Source: Nitrosomonas sp. (GTDB lineage Bacteria; Pseudomonadota; Gammaproteobacteria; Burkholderiales; Nitrosomonadaceae). From it: a stretch of 64,000 nt of DNA. Position numbers and translations under genes: made by a program. Each line of letters begins with the position of its first letter. Position 1 is the first letter of the stretch. This document shows positions 20,233-29,461 of this stretch, piece by piece. The stretch lies in NCBI GenBank assembly GCA_021582655.1, contig CP091135.1, positions 1,544,097-1,608,096 of the forward strand, in the 5' to 3' direction. The notes below the pieces were generated by a model. That model was not told where the DNA came from. It ran no database searches and saw only the letters and a program-made list of their open reading frames with translations.

Positions 20233-21063
20233 ATGAATGCATCGATAAAATATTCGCACACCATGAATGAGTTTGAATTGATTCAGTCCGCCACTGATTA
20301 TGCTTTTCAGCGAGATTCGAATGGATGGATCAGCGGGCGCTTTTATCGTTGCGAACTGACCAGTACTTTTCAGCCTGTCTTTAGTGTTGCGCAGCAACAA
20401 ACGATGGGTCACTCCGCTTATATTCGCTCCAAAGCGAACGGTGAAGCGGAGCTCTGGCCCTGGCAGATTTTTTCACTGGCTTCGAAAGATGAGCAACTGA
20501 TTGAGTTGGATCGTTTGTGCCGTGCAATTCATGCGCTTAACTATCACTTCAATCGCATTTCAGAGGCGCATAAATTATTTGTTGAGGTTCATCCGCGCCT
20601 TCTGGAAAGTGTTAAGCACGATCACGGCCATGCATTTGAGAATTTTCTTAGTCTGATTGGTGTGAGGACCTCCGGGGTAGTCATCGAGATACCGGCAGCA
20701 GTGAATCATAACGGGAATCTGTTGCAGCACGTTATTACCAACTACCGCTCGCGCGGTTACCGGATTGCAGCCAATTGCAGCGGCAACCGTAATGATCGGA
20801 TGGAAGGACTGGGGAGTTTGTATCCGGATATTGTGCGTATTTCCGCCAGCGATCTGATGCTTCAAGAAGACACCCTATTTCTGGTTGATACGATTCATAG
20901 TTGCGGCGGCAGCTTACTGGTACGGGATGTCGAGACACCGGCTCAGTTGGCGGCAGCGTTGCAGGCCAAGGCGGATTATTTACAAGGAAATTTACTGGGT
21001 AAACCGGGGCAAGCGATTAATACGGCGCAATTACTGCCTATTTCGGCGCTAACCAGTTCTTAG
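20233..21063 (+). CDS. Degenerate EAL-domain protein
   Basis: 276 aa from ATG 20233, which has GGAG at 20221-20224; the frame is open further up to TTG 20215. The whole protein aligns to one EAL fold, but the catalytic signatures of c-di-GMP phosphodiesterases are missing. The EAL motif position reads HSAYIRS. The DDFG metal site reads NCSG. The late Glu motif reads VRDVETPAQ. FVEVHPRLL and QGNLLGKP keep the fold pattern. It is therefore probably inactive as an enzyme and may bind a nucleotide or a protein. It sits between sbp and the encapsulin gene in the sulfur locus. A fold call is safe; the function is unknown. Confidence 0.85.
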   Translation: MNASIKYSHTMNEFELIQSATDYAFQRDSNGWISGRFYRCELTSTFQPVFSVAQQQTMGHSAYIRSKANGEAELWPWQIFSLASKDEQLIELDRLCRAIHALNYHFNRISEAHKLFVEVHPRLLESVKHDHGHAFENFLSLIGVRTSGVVIEIPAAVNHNGNLLQHVITNYRSRGYRIAANCSGNRNDRMEGLGSLYPDIVRISASDLMLQEDTLFLVDTIHSCGGSLLVRDVETPAQLAAALQAKADYLQGNLLGKPGQAINTAQLLPISALTSS

Positions 21064-21146
21064 CGGCGAGGTAGTATATAAAGCGGTTGCTCTATGTAAA
21101 GCCCGGCAAATATAAAAATACATTTACTTAAATCATGGAGAATGAA

Positions 21147-22064
21147 ATGACCGATATTCATCAAGCACATACCGCGTTAGGTGATGTGGCGGCCCGGACG
21201 CTTGCCAACGCTACAAAAACGGTTCCGATGATGGGGACTATCACGCCGCGGTGGTTAACTCACTTGCTGCAATGGGTCCCGGTCGAAGCCGGTATTTATC
21301 GGGTTAATAAGGTGAAGGATCCGGAACAGGTTGAAGTCGATTGTTCCGCTAAAGATGAAAGAGAATTGCCGGCAACATTCGTAGACTATGAAGAGTGGGG
21401 GCGGGAATATGTTTTAAATGCGGTAAATACCGTACTGGATGTGCATACTCGTGTTTCCGATCTTTATAGTAGTCCGCATAATCAAATTCGCGAACAATTG
21501 CGACTGACGATCGAGACGATAAAAGAGCGTCAGGAGAGCGAACTGGTAAATAACAAGGAGTACGGTTTACTCAATAATGTTGCAAAATCGATGAGAGTGA
21601 AAACCCGAACGGGGGCACCGACACCCGATGATTTGGATGAATTGGTTGCGCGCGTTTGGAAGGAGCCCGCTTTCTTTTTGGCGCACCCGCAGGCGATAGC
21701 CGCATTTGGTCGTGAATGTACTCGTCGCGGCGTGCCTCCTCCGACCGTTGCCTTGTTTGGCTCGCAATTCTTGACATGGCGTGGGATTCCGTTGATTCCT
21801 TGCGACAAGCTTCATATCACGGGCGGAAAAACAAATATTCTTTTGCTGCGGACGGGCGAAAGTCGACAAGGTGTGGTGGGCCTTTATCAACCCGGCTTGC
21901 CGGGACAGCAGGGTATGGGATTATCGGTACGCTTCATGGGCATTAACCATAAAGCGATCGCTTCCTACCTGGTTTCTCTGTATTGCTCATTGGCCGTATT
22001 GACCGAGGATGCGCTCGGGGTTCTGGAAAATGTCGAAGTGGGCAAATATCATGAGTATAAATAA
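21147..22064 (+). CDS. Family 2A encapsulin shell protein
   Basis: 305 aa from ATG 21147, chosen because GGAG (21137-21140) lies six bases before it; the upstream ATG 21135 overlaps that site. The protein has an HK97 phage-capsid-like fold and resembles family 2A encapsulins, once annotated as major membrane protein I or SrpI. Typical segments are TVPMMGTITPRWLTHLLQWV near the N-terminus, RREC-like FGRECTRRGVPPP, and FLTWRGIPLIPCDK. There is no added cyclic-nucleotide-binding domain, which separates it from family 2B. Such shells enclose a cysteine desulfurase, and the next gene, overlapping by 14 bases, encodes one. It would form a protein nanocompartment in the cytoplasm. Confidence 0.93.
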   Translation: MTDIHQAHTALGDVAARTLANATKTVPMMGTITPRWLTHLLQWVPVEAGIYRVNKVKDPEQVEVDCSAKDERELPATFVDYEEWGREYVLNAVNTVLDVHTRVSDLYSSPHNQIREQLRLTIETIKERQESELVNNKEYGLLNNVAKSMRVKTRTGAPTPDDLDELVARVWKEPAFFLAHPQAIAAFGRECTRRGVPPPTVALFGSQFLTWRGIPLIPCDKLHITGGKTNILLLRTGESRQGVVGLYQPGLPGQQGMGLSVRFMGINHKAIASYLVSLYCSLAVLTEDALGVLENVEVGKYHEYK

Positions 22065-23676
22065 TCCGGATCATTGGATGGAGGAAGGCTTGCGGGGTGC
22101 GTCTAGTCGACCGGATGTCGAGTCATTGACGTGTATCGCCAACGAGATATTTTCATCTTCTCCCGGCGCGGGGTCTGCTGCAGTGGCATCGCCGATAGTA
22201 AAGATTGGGGCTGTACCGACACCTCCCGCAGATCAATTTTCTGCGGAAAGTGCTTTGACCTTATCGCCCGTTTCTTTACCGTTCGAAGACGAGTGCCATG
22301 ATTTTTTGACGGTGATGCCAAAAGCTGCGGATTCATCGACTGCTAGTCTGGCCGGGGTAAGTTCCGGGTCCTCGTTTTATTTTCTTGATGAAATAACCAT
22401 GCCAAGACTTAACGGATCGGCAGTGGGGTTTGCATCTGCTCATGAGGTTTTTGATGTCAACGCCATCCGGCGTGATTTTCCAATTCTGAAAGAAGTGGTA
22501 CACGGACATCCTTTGATTTGGCTGGATAATGCGGCAACGACACAGAAGCCGCAATTCGTTATTGATCGCTTGAGTCACTTTTATCGGTACGAAAATTCCA
22601 ACATTCATCGTGGGGCGCATGAGTTGGCTGCGCGTGCCACGGATGCTTACGAGGGGTCGCGTAACCAAGTGAGTCGTTTTCTTAATGCGTCGTCAGCAAA
22701 CGAAATCGTTTTTGTGCGCGGTACCACTGAAGGTATCAATCTCGTGGCGCAGAGCTGGGGGCGGCAAAATATCGAACAAGGCGACGAAATCGTCATCACT
22801 TGGTTGGAGCATCACGCCAATATCGTGCCGTGGCAGCAATTGTGTCATGAGAAAGGTGCCAAATTGCTTGTCGCGCCGGTCGATGATAATGGTCAGGTGT
22901 TATTGGAAGAGTATCGAAAATTATTGAGTGTGCGCACTAAATTGGTTGCGTTTTCGCAAGTGTCGAATGCACTCGGTACGATAACACCAGCCCGGCAAAT
23001 GATCGAGATGGCGCATCTGGTCGGTGCGCGCGTGCTGGTGGACGGCGCACAATCCGTTTCGCATATGCGGGTTGACGTACGGCAGCTCAACTGTGATTGG
23101 TTCGTTTTTTCCGGCCACAAAGTATTCGGTCCGACCGGGATCGGCGTACTGTTCGGTAAAGCCGAACTATTGAATGCTATGCCGCCGTGGCAAGGGGGAG
23201 GCAATATGATTCAGGACGTTACTTTTGAGAAAACTACCTATCATGCGGCGCCCGCCCGCTTTGAAGCCGGTACGGGTAATATCGCGGATGCCGTCGGGCT
23301 GGGAGCGGCGATTGATTATGTTCAGCGCATCGGTATTGACAATATCAGTCGTTACGAACATCAATTATTGGCTTATGCAACGCGTGAACTTAGTGAGGTT
23401 CCTGGTTTGCGGTTAGTGGGCACCGCGCCGGAAAAGGCGGGAGTACTGTCTTTCGTACTCAAGGGATTGAGTGCCGAGAAGGTGGGTGCGGTACTGAATC
23501 GCAAGGGTATCGCGGTGCGTGCCGGTCATCATTGCGCACAACCGATTTTGCGCCGTTTCGGGTTGGAGACCACGGTGCGTCCGTCCTTGGCATTTTATAA
23601 CACATGCGCCGATATTGATTTTCTGGTAGCTGCGTTGCGAAGCATCCAGGGCGGGCGAGCTTCTGATGATGTGTAA
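22051..23676 (+). CDS. Encapsulated cysteine desulfurase (SufS-like) with cargo-type N-terminal extension
   Basis: 541 aa from ATG 22051; the frame is open up to ATG 22009 but the start overlapping the shell gene gives MSINNPDHWMEEGLRG. Residues 1-134 are a low-complexity Ser/Ala/Pro-rich extension with two ordered-looking patches, CIANEIFSS (28-36) and FYFLDEITMPRL (109-120). Residues 135-541 are a SufS/CsdA-type aminotransferase class V enzyme. The PLP lysine is K357 in FSGHKVFGP, and the catalytic cysteine is C495 in RAGHHCAQP. It removes sulfur from cysteine to give alanine and a persulfide. The long disordered N-terminus is the known targeting region of family 2A encapsulin cargo. cysT follows after 24 bases. 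Confidence 0.94.
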   Translation: MSINNPDHWMEEGLRGASSRPDVESLTCIANEIFSSSPGAGSAAVASPIVKIGAVPTPPADQFSAESALTLSPVSLPFEDECHDFLTVMPKAADSSTASLAGVSSGSSFYFLDEITMPRLNGSAVGFASAHEVFDVNAIRRDFPILKEVVHGHPLIWLDNAATTQKPQFVIDRLSHFYRYENSNIHRGAHELAARATDAYEGSRNQVSRFLNASSANEIVFVRGTTEGINLVAQSWGRQNIEQGDEIVITWLEHHANIVPWQQLCHEKGAKLLVAPVDDNGQVLLEEYRKLLSVRTKLVAFSQVSNALGTITPARQMIEMAHLVGARVLVDGAQSVSHMRVDVRQLNCDWFVFSGHKVFGPTGIGVLFGKAELLNAMPPWQGGGNMIQDVTFEKTTYHAAPARFEAGTGNIADAVGLGAAIDYVQRIGIDNISRYEHQLLAYATRELSEVPGLRLVGTAPEKAGVLSFVLKGLSAEKVGAVLNRKGIAVRAGHHCAQPILRRFGLETTVRPSLAFYNTCADIDFLVAALRSIQGGRASDDV

Positions 23677-23700
23677 ATCTCATTCAATACGGGGTATGAA

Positions 23701-24534
23701 TTGAACACCTTCAAACAACACAGTATTTTGCCAGGCTTCAACCTGGCTTTGGGTTTTACGTTGCTGTATCTCAGTCTGATCGTTTTGATCCCGCTATCAG
23801 CCGCTTTTATCCGTACCGCAGAGCTGACGTGGGTGGAGTTCTGGGCCGTCGTCACCACGCCGCGCGTGTTGGCTTCGTACCGGTTGACGTTCGGCGTATC
23901 GTTTGCTGCCGCACTGGTAAATGCGTTCTTCGGTTTGTTAGTGGCATGGGTATTGGTGCGCTACCATTTTCCCGGCAAGAGAATCGTTGATGCGTTGGTT
24001 GATCTGCCCTTTGCTTTACCCACTGCGGTGGCCGGCATTGCATTAACCGCGTTATATTCCGGTAATGGTTGGATCGGCCAGCATCTTGAGCCATTAGGCA
24101 TCAAGGTGGCGTTTACGCCGTTGGGGATTTTTGTGGCGCTGACTTTTATCGGTTTGCCGTTCGTGGTTCGTACGGTACAGCCGGTGCTCGAAGATATCGA
24201 GGCTGAATTGGAGGAAGCCGCTGCGACATTGGGTGCCAACCGCTGGCAGACATTCACGCGAATAATTTTCCCGGCATTGTTTCCCGCATTGATGACCGGT
24301 TTCGCGCTTGCCTTTGCGCGTGCCATCGGAGAATACGGATCGGTCATTTTTATTGCCGGCAACATGCCGATGGTTTCCGAAATTACACCACTATTGATCG
24401 TCACCAAACTGGAACAATACGATTATGCGGGTGCTACGGCGTTATCCGTCGTGATGTTGGTGATTTCTTTCATTCTGTTATTGATTATTAATCTACTGCA
24501 ATGGTGGAGTCGGCGCCGCAGTGCTGAATCCTGA
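23701..24534 (+). CDS. cysT: Sulfate/thiosulfate ABC transporter permease CysT
   Basis: 277 aa inner-membrane permease with about six hydrophobic segments. The EAA loop, contacting the ATPase CysA, is [24 protein letters not shown] 23701 is taken as start with GGGG at 23691-23694; no in-frame ATG lies nearby. It would pair with CysW to form the channel for sulfate delivered by Sbp. cysW starts 5 bases after its stop. Confidence 0.96.
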   Translation: MNTFKQHSILPGFNLALGFTLLYLSLIVLIPLSAAFIRTAELTWVEFWAVVTTPRVLASYRLTFGVSFAAALVNAFFGLLVAWVLVRYHFPGKRIVDALVDLPFALPTAVAGIALTALYSGNGWIGQHLEPLGIKVAFTPLGIFVALTFIGLPFVVRTVQPVLEDIEAELEEAAATLGANRWQTFTRIIFPALFPALMTGFALAFARAIGEYGSVIFIAGNMPMVSEITPLLIVTKLEQYDYAGATALSVVMLVISFILLLIINLLQWWSRRRSAES

Positions 24535-24539
24535 GAGCG

Positions 24540-25424
24540 ATGATGAATACTACGATTACATTTCCTATATCCGGTAAAACCTTTCGGCAGCGTGCCACAG
24601 AAGAACCCGCCTGGGTGCGTTGGTCGTTGATCGGGCTGGCGCTGATGTTTTTAACACTCTTTTTGTTCGTACCGCTGATTTCGGTTTTCTATGAAGCGTT
24701 CAAGAAAGGGATGGATGTTTACCTCGCCGCCATCACCGATCCAGATGCAGTCGCCGCCATCAAACTGACTCTGACGGTGGCGGCGATTGCGGTACCGTTG
24801 AACCTGGTGTTTGGTGTCGCCGCGGCTTGGGCGATCGCCAAGTTTGAATTTCGCGGTAAGAATTTGTTGATTACGCTGATCGATTTGCCTTTCTCGGTTT
24901 CGCCGGTGGTTTCCGGGTTGATTTATGTATTGGTATTCGGTTTGCAGGGCTGGCTCGGACCCTGGCTGGCGGAGCATGATATCAAGATCATTTTTGCCGT
25001 TCCCGGCATCGTGCTGGCAACCGTGTTTGTGACCGTGCCGTTCATCGCGCGGGAACTGATTCCTTTGATGCAGGCGCAAGGCACCGAAGAGGAGGAAGCT
25101 GCGGTGGTATTGGGTGCCAGCGGTTGGCAAACATTCTGGCAGATTACGTTGCCGAACATCAAATGGGGATTGTTATACGGTGCCATTCTTTGTAATGCGC
25201 GGGCAATGGGTGAATTCGGCGCGGTATCAGTAGTTTCGGGGCATATTCGCGGCAGCACCAATACCATGCCGCTGCATGTCGAGATTCTCTATAACGAATA
25301 TAACTTCGCCGCCGCGTTCGCTGTGGCCTCATTGCTGGCTTTATTGGCATTGGTAACGCTGGTGCTCAAAACTTTGATTGAATTTCGAAACAAACAACAT
25401 CAGACACTACGAGGTGATGCATGA
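24540..25424 (+). CDS. cysW: Sulfate ABC transporter permease CysW
   Basis: 294 aa. A cytoplasmic N-terminus of about 30 residues precedes the first membrane segment ([20 protein letters not shown]). The EAA loop is [22 protein letters not shown]. CysW typical [18 protein letters not shown] is present near residue 225. Its stop overlaps the cysA start by four bases (ATGA), which suggests coupled translation. Confidence 0.96.
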   Translation: MMNTTITFPISGKTFRQRATEEPAWVRWSLIGLALMFLTLFLFVPLISVFYEAFKKGMDVYLAAITDPDAVAAIKLTLTVAAIAVPLNLVFGVAAAWAIAKFEFRGKNLLITLIDLPFSVSPVVSGLIYVLVFGLQGWLGPWLAEHDIKIIFAVPGIVLATVFVTVPFIARELIPLMQAQGTEEEEAAVVLGASGWQTFWQITLPNIKWGLLYGAILCNARAMGEFGAVSVVSGHIRGSTNTMPLHVEILYNEYNFAAAFAVASLLALLALVTLVLKTLIEFRNKQHQTLRGDA

Positions 25425-26509
25425 GTATTGACGTGTTTAATTTATCCAAGCAATTTGGCAGCTTTACCGCGCTGCATGATGTCAGCTTGCAAGTGAATTC
25501 CGGTGAACTGCTGGCGTTGCTGGGGCCGTCCGGTTCCGGCAAAACCACGTTGTTGCGCGTGATCGCCGGACTTGAAACCGCGGATAGCGGGCAAGTATTG
25601 TTTCATGGCGAAGACGCTACCGACCAGCATGTGCGCGATCGTCAAGTCGGATTTGTATTCCAGCATTATGCGCTGTTTCGCAATATGACCATTTTTGACA
25701 ATGTGGCTTTCGGTTTGAATGTGCGTCCAAAGAAATTCCGGCCGTCCAAAGAGGAAATTCGCGAACGAGTGATGAAATTACTGCATCTGGTGCAATTGGA
25801 CTGGCTGGCGGATCGTTACCCGCACCAGCTTTCCGGCGGTCAGCGTCAGCGTATCGCGTTGGCGCGTGCTTTGGCGGTGGAGCCGAAAGTGTTATTGCTT
25901 GATGAGCCTTTTGGTGCGCTGGATGCCAAGGTGCGCAAGGAGTTGCGCTCATGGCTCAGACGCTTGCACGACGATATGCATATCACCAGTGTATTCGTTA
26001 CTCACGACCAGGAAGAAGCGCTTGAAGTCGCCGATCGGGTGGTGGTGATGAATGAGGGTCGGATCGAGCAAATCGGGACTCCCGATGAAGTGTACGAGCA
26101 ACCGGTGAATCCGTTTGTTTATGAATTTCTTGGTAACGTCAATTTGTTTCACAGCCGCTTGCACCGTGGGCGTGCCTGGATCGGCGGCATTGAAGTCGAT
26201 GCGCCGGAGCACGCCGATGCAGAGGAACTGGCCGCGGTTGCTTATGTGCGCCCGCATGAGATCGAGGTGGAACGCACTGCCGACGGAGAAGGGACGCTGG
26301 CGGCGCAAGTCATGCATATTCTTTCGGTGGGACCCATTGTCCGGCTGGAATTGATTCGTGACAACGATGAGACAAAACATCCCATTCAAGTCGAGATCAG
26401 TAAGGAACGCTTCCGGGCGTTGCAATTGGTAAAAGGCGACAAAGTGTATATCAAGCCGCGCAGACTGAATTTGTTTCCCAATCATGGGATCAGTCGGCTA
26501 ACCCACTAA
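25421..26509 (+). CDS. cysA: Sulfate/thiosulfate import ATP-binding protein CysA
   Basis: 362 aa ATPase that powers the CysTW channel. Walker A is [11 protein letters not shown] (about residue 34), the Q-loop is in VFQHYALF, the signature is [15 protein letters not shown], Walker B is [11 protein letters not shown], and the H-loop is [10 protein letters not shown]. All are intact. The C-terminal 120 residues form the TOBE-type regulatory domain ([13 protein letters not shown]). It overlaps cysW and is followed 45 bases later by cysB. Confidence 0.98.
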   Translation: MSIDVFNLSKQFGSFTALHDVSLQVNSGELLALLGPSGSGKTTLLRVIAGLETADSGQVLFHGEDATDQHVRDRQVGFVFQHYALFRNMTIFDNVAFGLNVRPKKFRPSKEEIRERVMKLLHLVQLDWLADRYPHQLSGGQRQRIALARALAVEPKVLLLDEPFGALDAKVRKELRSWLRRLHDDMHITSVFVTHDQEEALEVADRVVVMNEGRIEQIGTPDEVYEQPVNPFVYEFLGNVNLFHSRLHRGRAWIGGIEVDAPEHADAEELAAVAYVRPHEIEVERTADGEGTLAAQVMHILSVGPIVRLELIRDNDETKHPIQVEISKERFRALQLVKGDKVYIKPRRLNLFPNHGISRLTH

Positions 26510-26554
26510 TTCCGGTAAGAGCAGCGTGATGCCGGCTTTTCTGAGAAAGAAGCG

Positions 26555-27490
26555 ATGAATTTTCAACAACTGCGCATTATCAGTGAAACGGTGCGGCAAA
26601 ATTATAACCTGACCGAGGTGGCGAATGCGTTATTTACCTCGCAATCGGGAGTCAGTAAGCATATCAAAGATTTGGAGGATGAACTCAATATTGAATTGTT
26701 TATCCGCAAAGGCAAGCGTTTTATCGGTTTGACCGAACCCGGGAAAGAATTGGTAAAAATTGTCGAGCGGATATTGTTGGATACTAAAAATATCAAGCGT
26801 CTGGCCGAGCAATTCAGTCAGTACGACCAAGGGCAATTGACCATCGCAACCACGCATACCCAGGCGCAATACACATTGCCTCCCGTTGTCGCGGAGTTTA
26901 AAAAAGCGTTTCCCAAAGTTCATTTGATATTGCACGAATCCAGGCCGGATGAAATTTTGTCGATGCTGATCGACGGCAAAGCGGATATCGGTATCGCAAC
27001 GGAGGCACTGGAAGGAACGGTAGAGCTGGTATCGTTTCCTTATTACACCTGGCAGCATGCGGTGATCGCGCCGACCGGGCATCCGCTACAATCGATCCGG
27101 CCGTTGACATTGGAGGCTGTTGCGGAATATCCGATCATCACTTATCACCACGGTATGACGGGACGTTTCCGTATCGATCAGGTATTCGCCAAAGCCGGTT
27201 TGATGCCGGATATCGCAATGTCCGCATTGGACGCCGATGTGATTAAAACTTATGTCAAATTGGGATTGGGCGTCGGCATTATCGCCTCTGTCGCGTTTTC
27301 GCCGGAGAGGGATGCAACACTGGCGAAGCTGGATAGCGAACATCTGTTCGAGAAGAATACGACTTTTGTCGCGGCCAGGCGCAATCACTATTTGCGCGGC
27401 TATGCCTATCGTTTTATCGAGCTTTGCATTCCAACCTTGACCGAATCAATGATTCGCTCCGGTATTAGCCCGGTGGTTGATCCGGAGTGA
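26555..27490 (+). CDS. cysB: LysR-type regulator CysB
   Basis: 311 aa. The N-terminal winged helix (MNFQQLRIISETVRQNYNLT) carries the helix-turn-helix, with TSQSGVSKHIKDLEDEL as recognition segment. The effector domain has the CysB features TTHTQAQYTLPPVV and GKADIGIATEAL. CysB activates sulfate uptake and reduction genes when O-acetylserine (or N-acetylserine) signals sulfur need. Co-location at the end of the cluster suggests it controls the whole sulfur locus, including the encapsulin pair; this is inference. Confidence 0.95.
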   Translation: MNFQQLRIISETVRQNYNLTEVANALFTSQSGVSKHIKDLEDELNIELFIRKGKRFIGLTEPGKELVKIVERILLDTKNIKRLAEQFSQYDQGQLTIATTHTQAQYTLPPVVAEFKKAFPKVHLILHESRPDEILSMLIDGKADIGIATEALEGTVELVSFPYYTWQHAVIAPTGHPLQSIRPLTLEAVAEYPIITYHHGMTGRFRIDQVFAKAGLMPDIAMSALDADVIKTYVKLGLGVGIIASVAFSPERDATLAKLDSEHLFEKNTTFVAARRNHYLRGYAYRFIELCIPTLTESMIRSGISPVVDPE

Positions 27491-27551
27491 CGGTTTTTCC
27501 GTTTCAGCGCAAGTGGGAGCGATGTATTTTCATACCGGCTGGATAAACCCC

Positions 27552-28901
27552 TCAGTACATGTGAGCCACTGCGTCCCTGATGCGTGCTACCGCGACGATG
27601 TTCATGCCGGCAACGGGCTGCTTGGGTTTGTTCGCGATCGGAATGATGGCTTGCCGGAAACCGAGTTTCGCCGCTTCTTTTAATCGTTCCTGGCCGCGTT
27701 GCACCGGACGAATCTCGCCGGCCAGGCCGACTTCTCCGATGACTACGGTTTTGTCCGCCAGCGGCTTGTTTTTTAGCGACGATACGATCGCCAGCAGAAT
27801 GGCGAGATCGGCGCCCGGTTCCGCGATTTTGACGCCGCCGACGGCGTTGACGAATACATCCTGATCGTAGCAGGGAATACCGGCATGGCGATGCAATACC
27901 GCGAGCAGCATTGCCAGGCGATTCTGCTCCAAGCCGACGCAGAGGCGTCGCGGATTGGACGAGCGCGCCTCATCGACCAATGCCTGAATCTCCACCAGCA
28001 GCGGACGCGTGCCTTCCTGCGTAACCATGATGCAGGATCCGGGTACTTGGGTATCATGATGCGACAGGAATAACGCGGAAGGGTTTTTTACTTCGCGCAG
28101 ACCTTTTTCGCTCATTGAAAATACCCCCAGTTCGTTGACCGCTCCGAAGCGGTTCTTGAACGCGCGGATCATGCGGAAACTGGAATGCATATCCCCTTCG
28201 AAATACAGTACCGTATCCACCATGTGCTCCAGCACGCGCGGTCCCGCCAGCGCGCCTTCCTTGGTGACATGACCGACCAGGATGATGCAGATACCGCTTG
28301 ATTTGGCCAGACGTGTCAATTGTGCCGCGCATTCGCGTACTTGCGCCACCGAACCCGGTGCGGATTGCAGTGCGTCGGAATAAACGGTTTGGATTGAGTC
28401 GATGACAGCGATTTGCGGGTTGCGTTGGTTGAGCACGGATTGGATTTTTTCCAATTGAATTTCTGCGTATAAATCGACTGCATGCACGTCGAGCATCAAG
28501 CGTTTGGCGCGCAACGCCACCTGTTGCGCCGATTCCTCGCCGCTGACGTATAACACCGCATGCTGTGCCGACATCGCCGCCAGTGCTTGTAACAGCAACG
28601 TCGATTTGCCGATGCCGGGATCGCCGCCGAGTAACACCACACCGCCATGCACCATGCCACCGCCGAGCACACGGTCAAGTTCCTCGATGCCGGTCGGATA
28701 GCGCGGTTCTTCACGCGCCTCGATGGCGCTCAAGTTTTGTACCCGATCGTCGGTCGATACCGGGCTGAAACGTGTCGCGGTTTTTTCCGCAATGGTTTCG
28801 ACCAGTGTATTCCACGCTTGGCAATGTGGGCATTGGCCTTGCCATTTGAGGGTCTGGCCGCCGCATTCGGTGCAGGAATAGACGGTTCTTTGTTTGGCCA
28901 T
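27552..28901 (-). CDS. radA: DNA repair protein RadA
   Basis: 449 aa from ATG 28901; the frame is open further up, but the protein begins MAKQRTVYSCTECGG as in the family, and the longer form would overlap rfbC. It contains the N-terminal C4 zinc finger (CTECGG...CPHC), RecA-like ATPase with Walker A GGDPGIGKSTLL, the RadA-specific KNRFGAVNE motif, and a C-terminal Lon-protease-like domain. It helps branch migration of recombination intermediates. It lies 14 bases after rfbC on the same strand. Confidence 0.97.
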   Translation of the reverse strand: MAKQRTVYSCTECGGQTLKWQGQCPHCQAWNTLVETIAEKTATRFSPVSTDDRVQNLSAIEAREEPRYPTGIEELDRVLGGGMVHGGVVLLGGDPGIGKSTLLLQALAAMSAQHAVLYVSGEESAQQVALRAKRLMLDVHAVDLYAEIQLEKIQSVLNQRNPQIAVIDSIQTVYSDALQSAPGSVAQVRECAAQLTRLAKSSGICIILVGHVTKEGALAGPRVLEHMVDTVLYFEGDMHSSFRMIRAFKNRFGAVNELGVFSMSEKGLREVKNPSALFLSHHDTQVPGSCIMVTQEGTRPLLVEIQALVDEARSSNPRRLCVGLEQNRLAMLLAVLHRHAGIPCYDQDVFVNAVGGVKIAEPGADLAILLAIVSSLKNKPLADKTVVIGEVGLAGEIRPVQRGQERLKEAAKLGFRQAIIPIANKPKQPVAGMNIVAVARIRDAVAHMY

Positions 28902-28915
28902 GCGGTTGGGAGGGG

Positions 28916-29461
28916 CTAATCGTACACTTCGGCGTCGGCCAGTTTCAGTCCGTGCATATCCTTGCCGGAAAGGATCGGTTGCTCGGTGATCGGCCACTTA
29001 ATACCGAGTGTGCGATCGTTCCAGATAATGCAACGTTCGTGTTCCGGTGCCCAATAGTCGGTGACGCTGTACAAAAACTCGGCGGCTTCGGATAGCACCA
29101 CGAAACCATGAGCGAAACCTGCGGGGATCCATAATTGTTTCTTATTCTCCGCGCTGAGCGTATCGCCGACCCATTGCCCGAATGTCGGCGACGCACGCCG
29201 GATATCTACTGCCACATCGAATACTTCGCCCGCTACCACGCGCACCAACTTCCCTTGCGCTTGCCGGATTTGATAATGCAAGCCACGTAATACATTGCGT
29301 GCGGAGCGGGAGTGATTGCTTTGCACAAAATGCATCGATCGGCCGATAGCGGATTCAAAGCTGCGTTGGTTGTGACTTTCAAAGAAAAAGCCGCGATCGT
29401 CGCCGAAAACTTGGGGTTCCAGCAGGAAAACATCAGGTATACGCAGTGGCGTCGCTTTCAT
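28916..29461 (-). CDS. rfbC: dTDP-4-dehydrorhamnose 3,5-epimerase
   Basis: 181 aa cupin-fold enzyme, third step of dTDP-L-rhamnose synthesis. Signatures are IPDVFLLEPQVFGDDRGFFFES, FVQSNHSRSARNVLRGLHYQ (catalytic His in RGLHYQ), and FDVAVDIRRASPTFGQW with GFAHGFVVLSE. Its start overlaps the rfbA stop by one base (ATGA). rfbB and rfbD are not in the window, so the full rhamnose pathway is completed elsewhere. Confidence 0.97.
   Translation of the reverse strand: MKATPLRIPDVFLLEPQVFGDDRGFFFESHNQRSFESAIGRSMHFVQSNHSRSARNVLRGLHYQIRQAQGKLVRVVAGEVFDVAVDIRRASPTFGQWVGDTLSAENKKQLWIPAGFAHGFVVLSEAAEFLYSVTDYWAPEHERCIIWNDRTLGIKWPITEQPILSGKDMHGLKLADAEVYD

Noticed and set aside
22009-22050. Earlier start of the cysteine desulfurase at ATG 22009
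   Set aside because: It would overlap the encapsulin gene by 56 bases and adds residues that are only out-of-frame shell sequence; ATG 22051 is a better fit.
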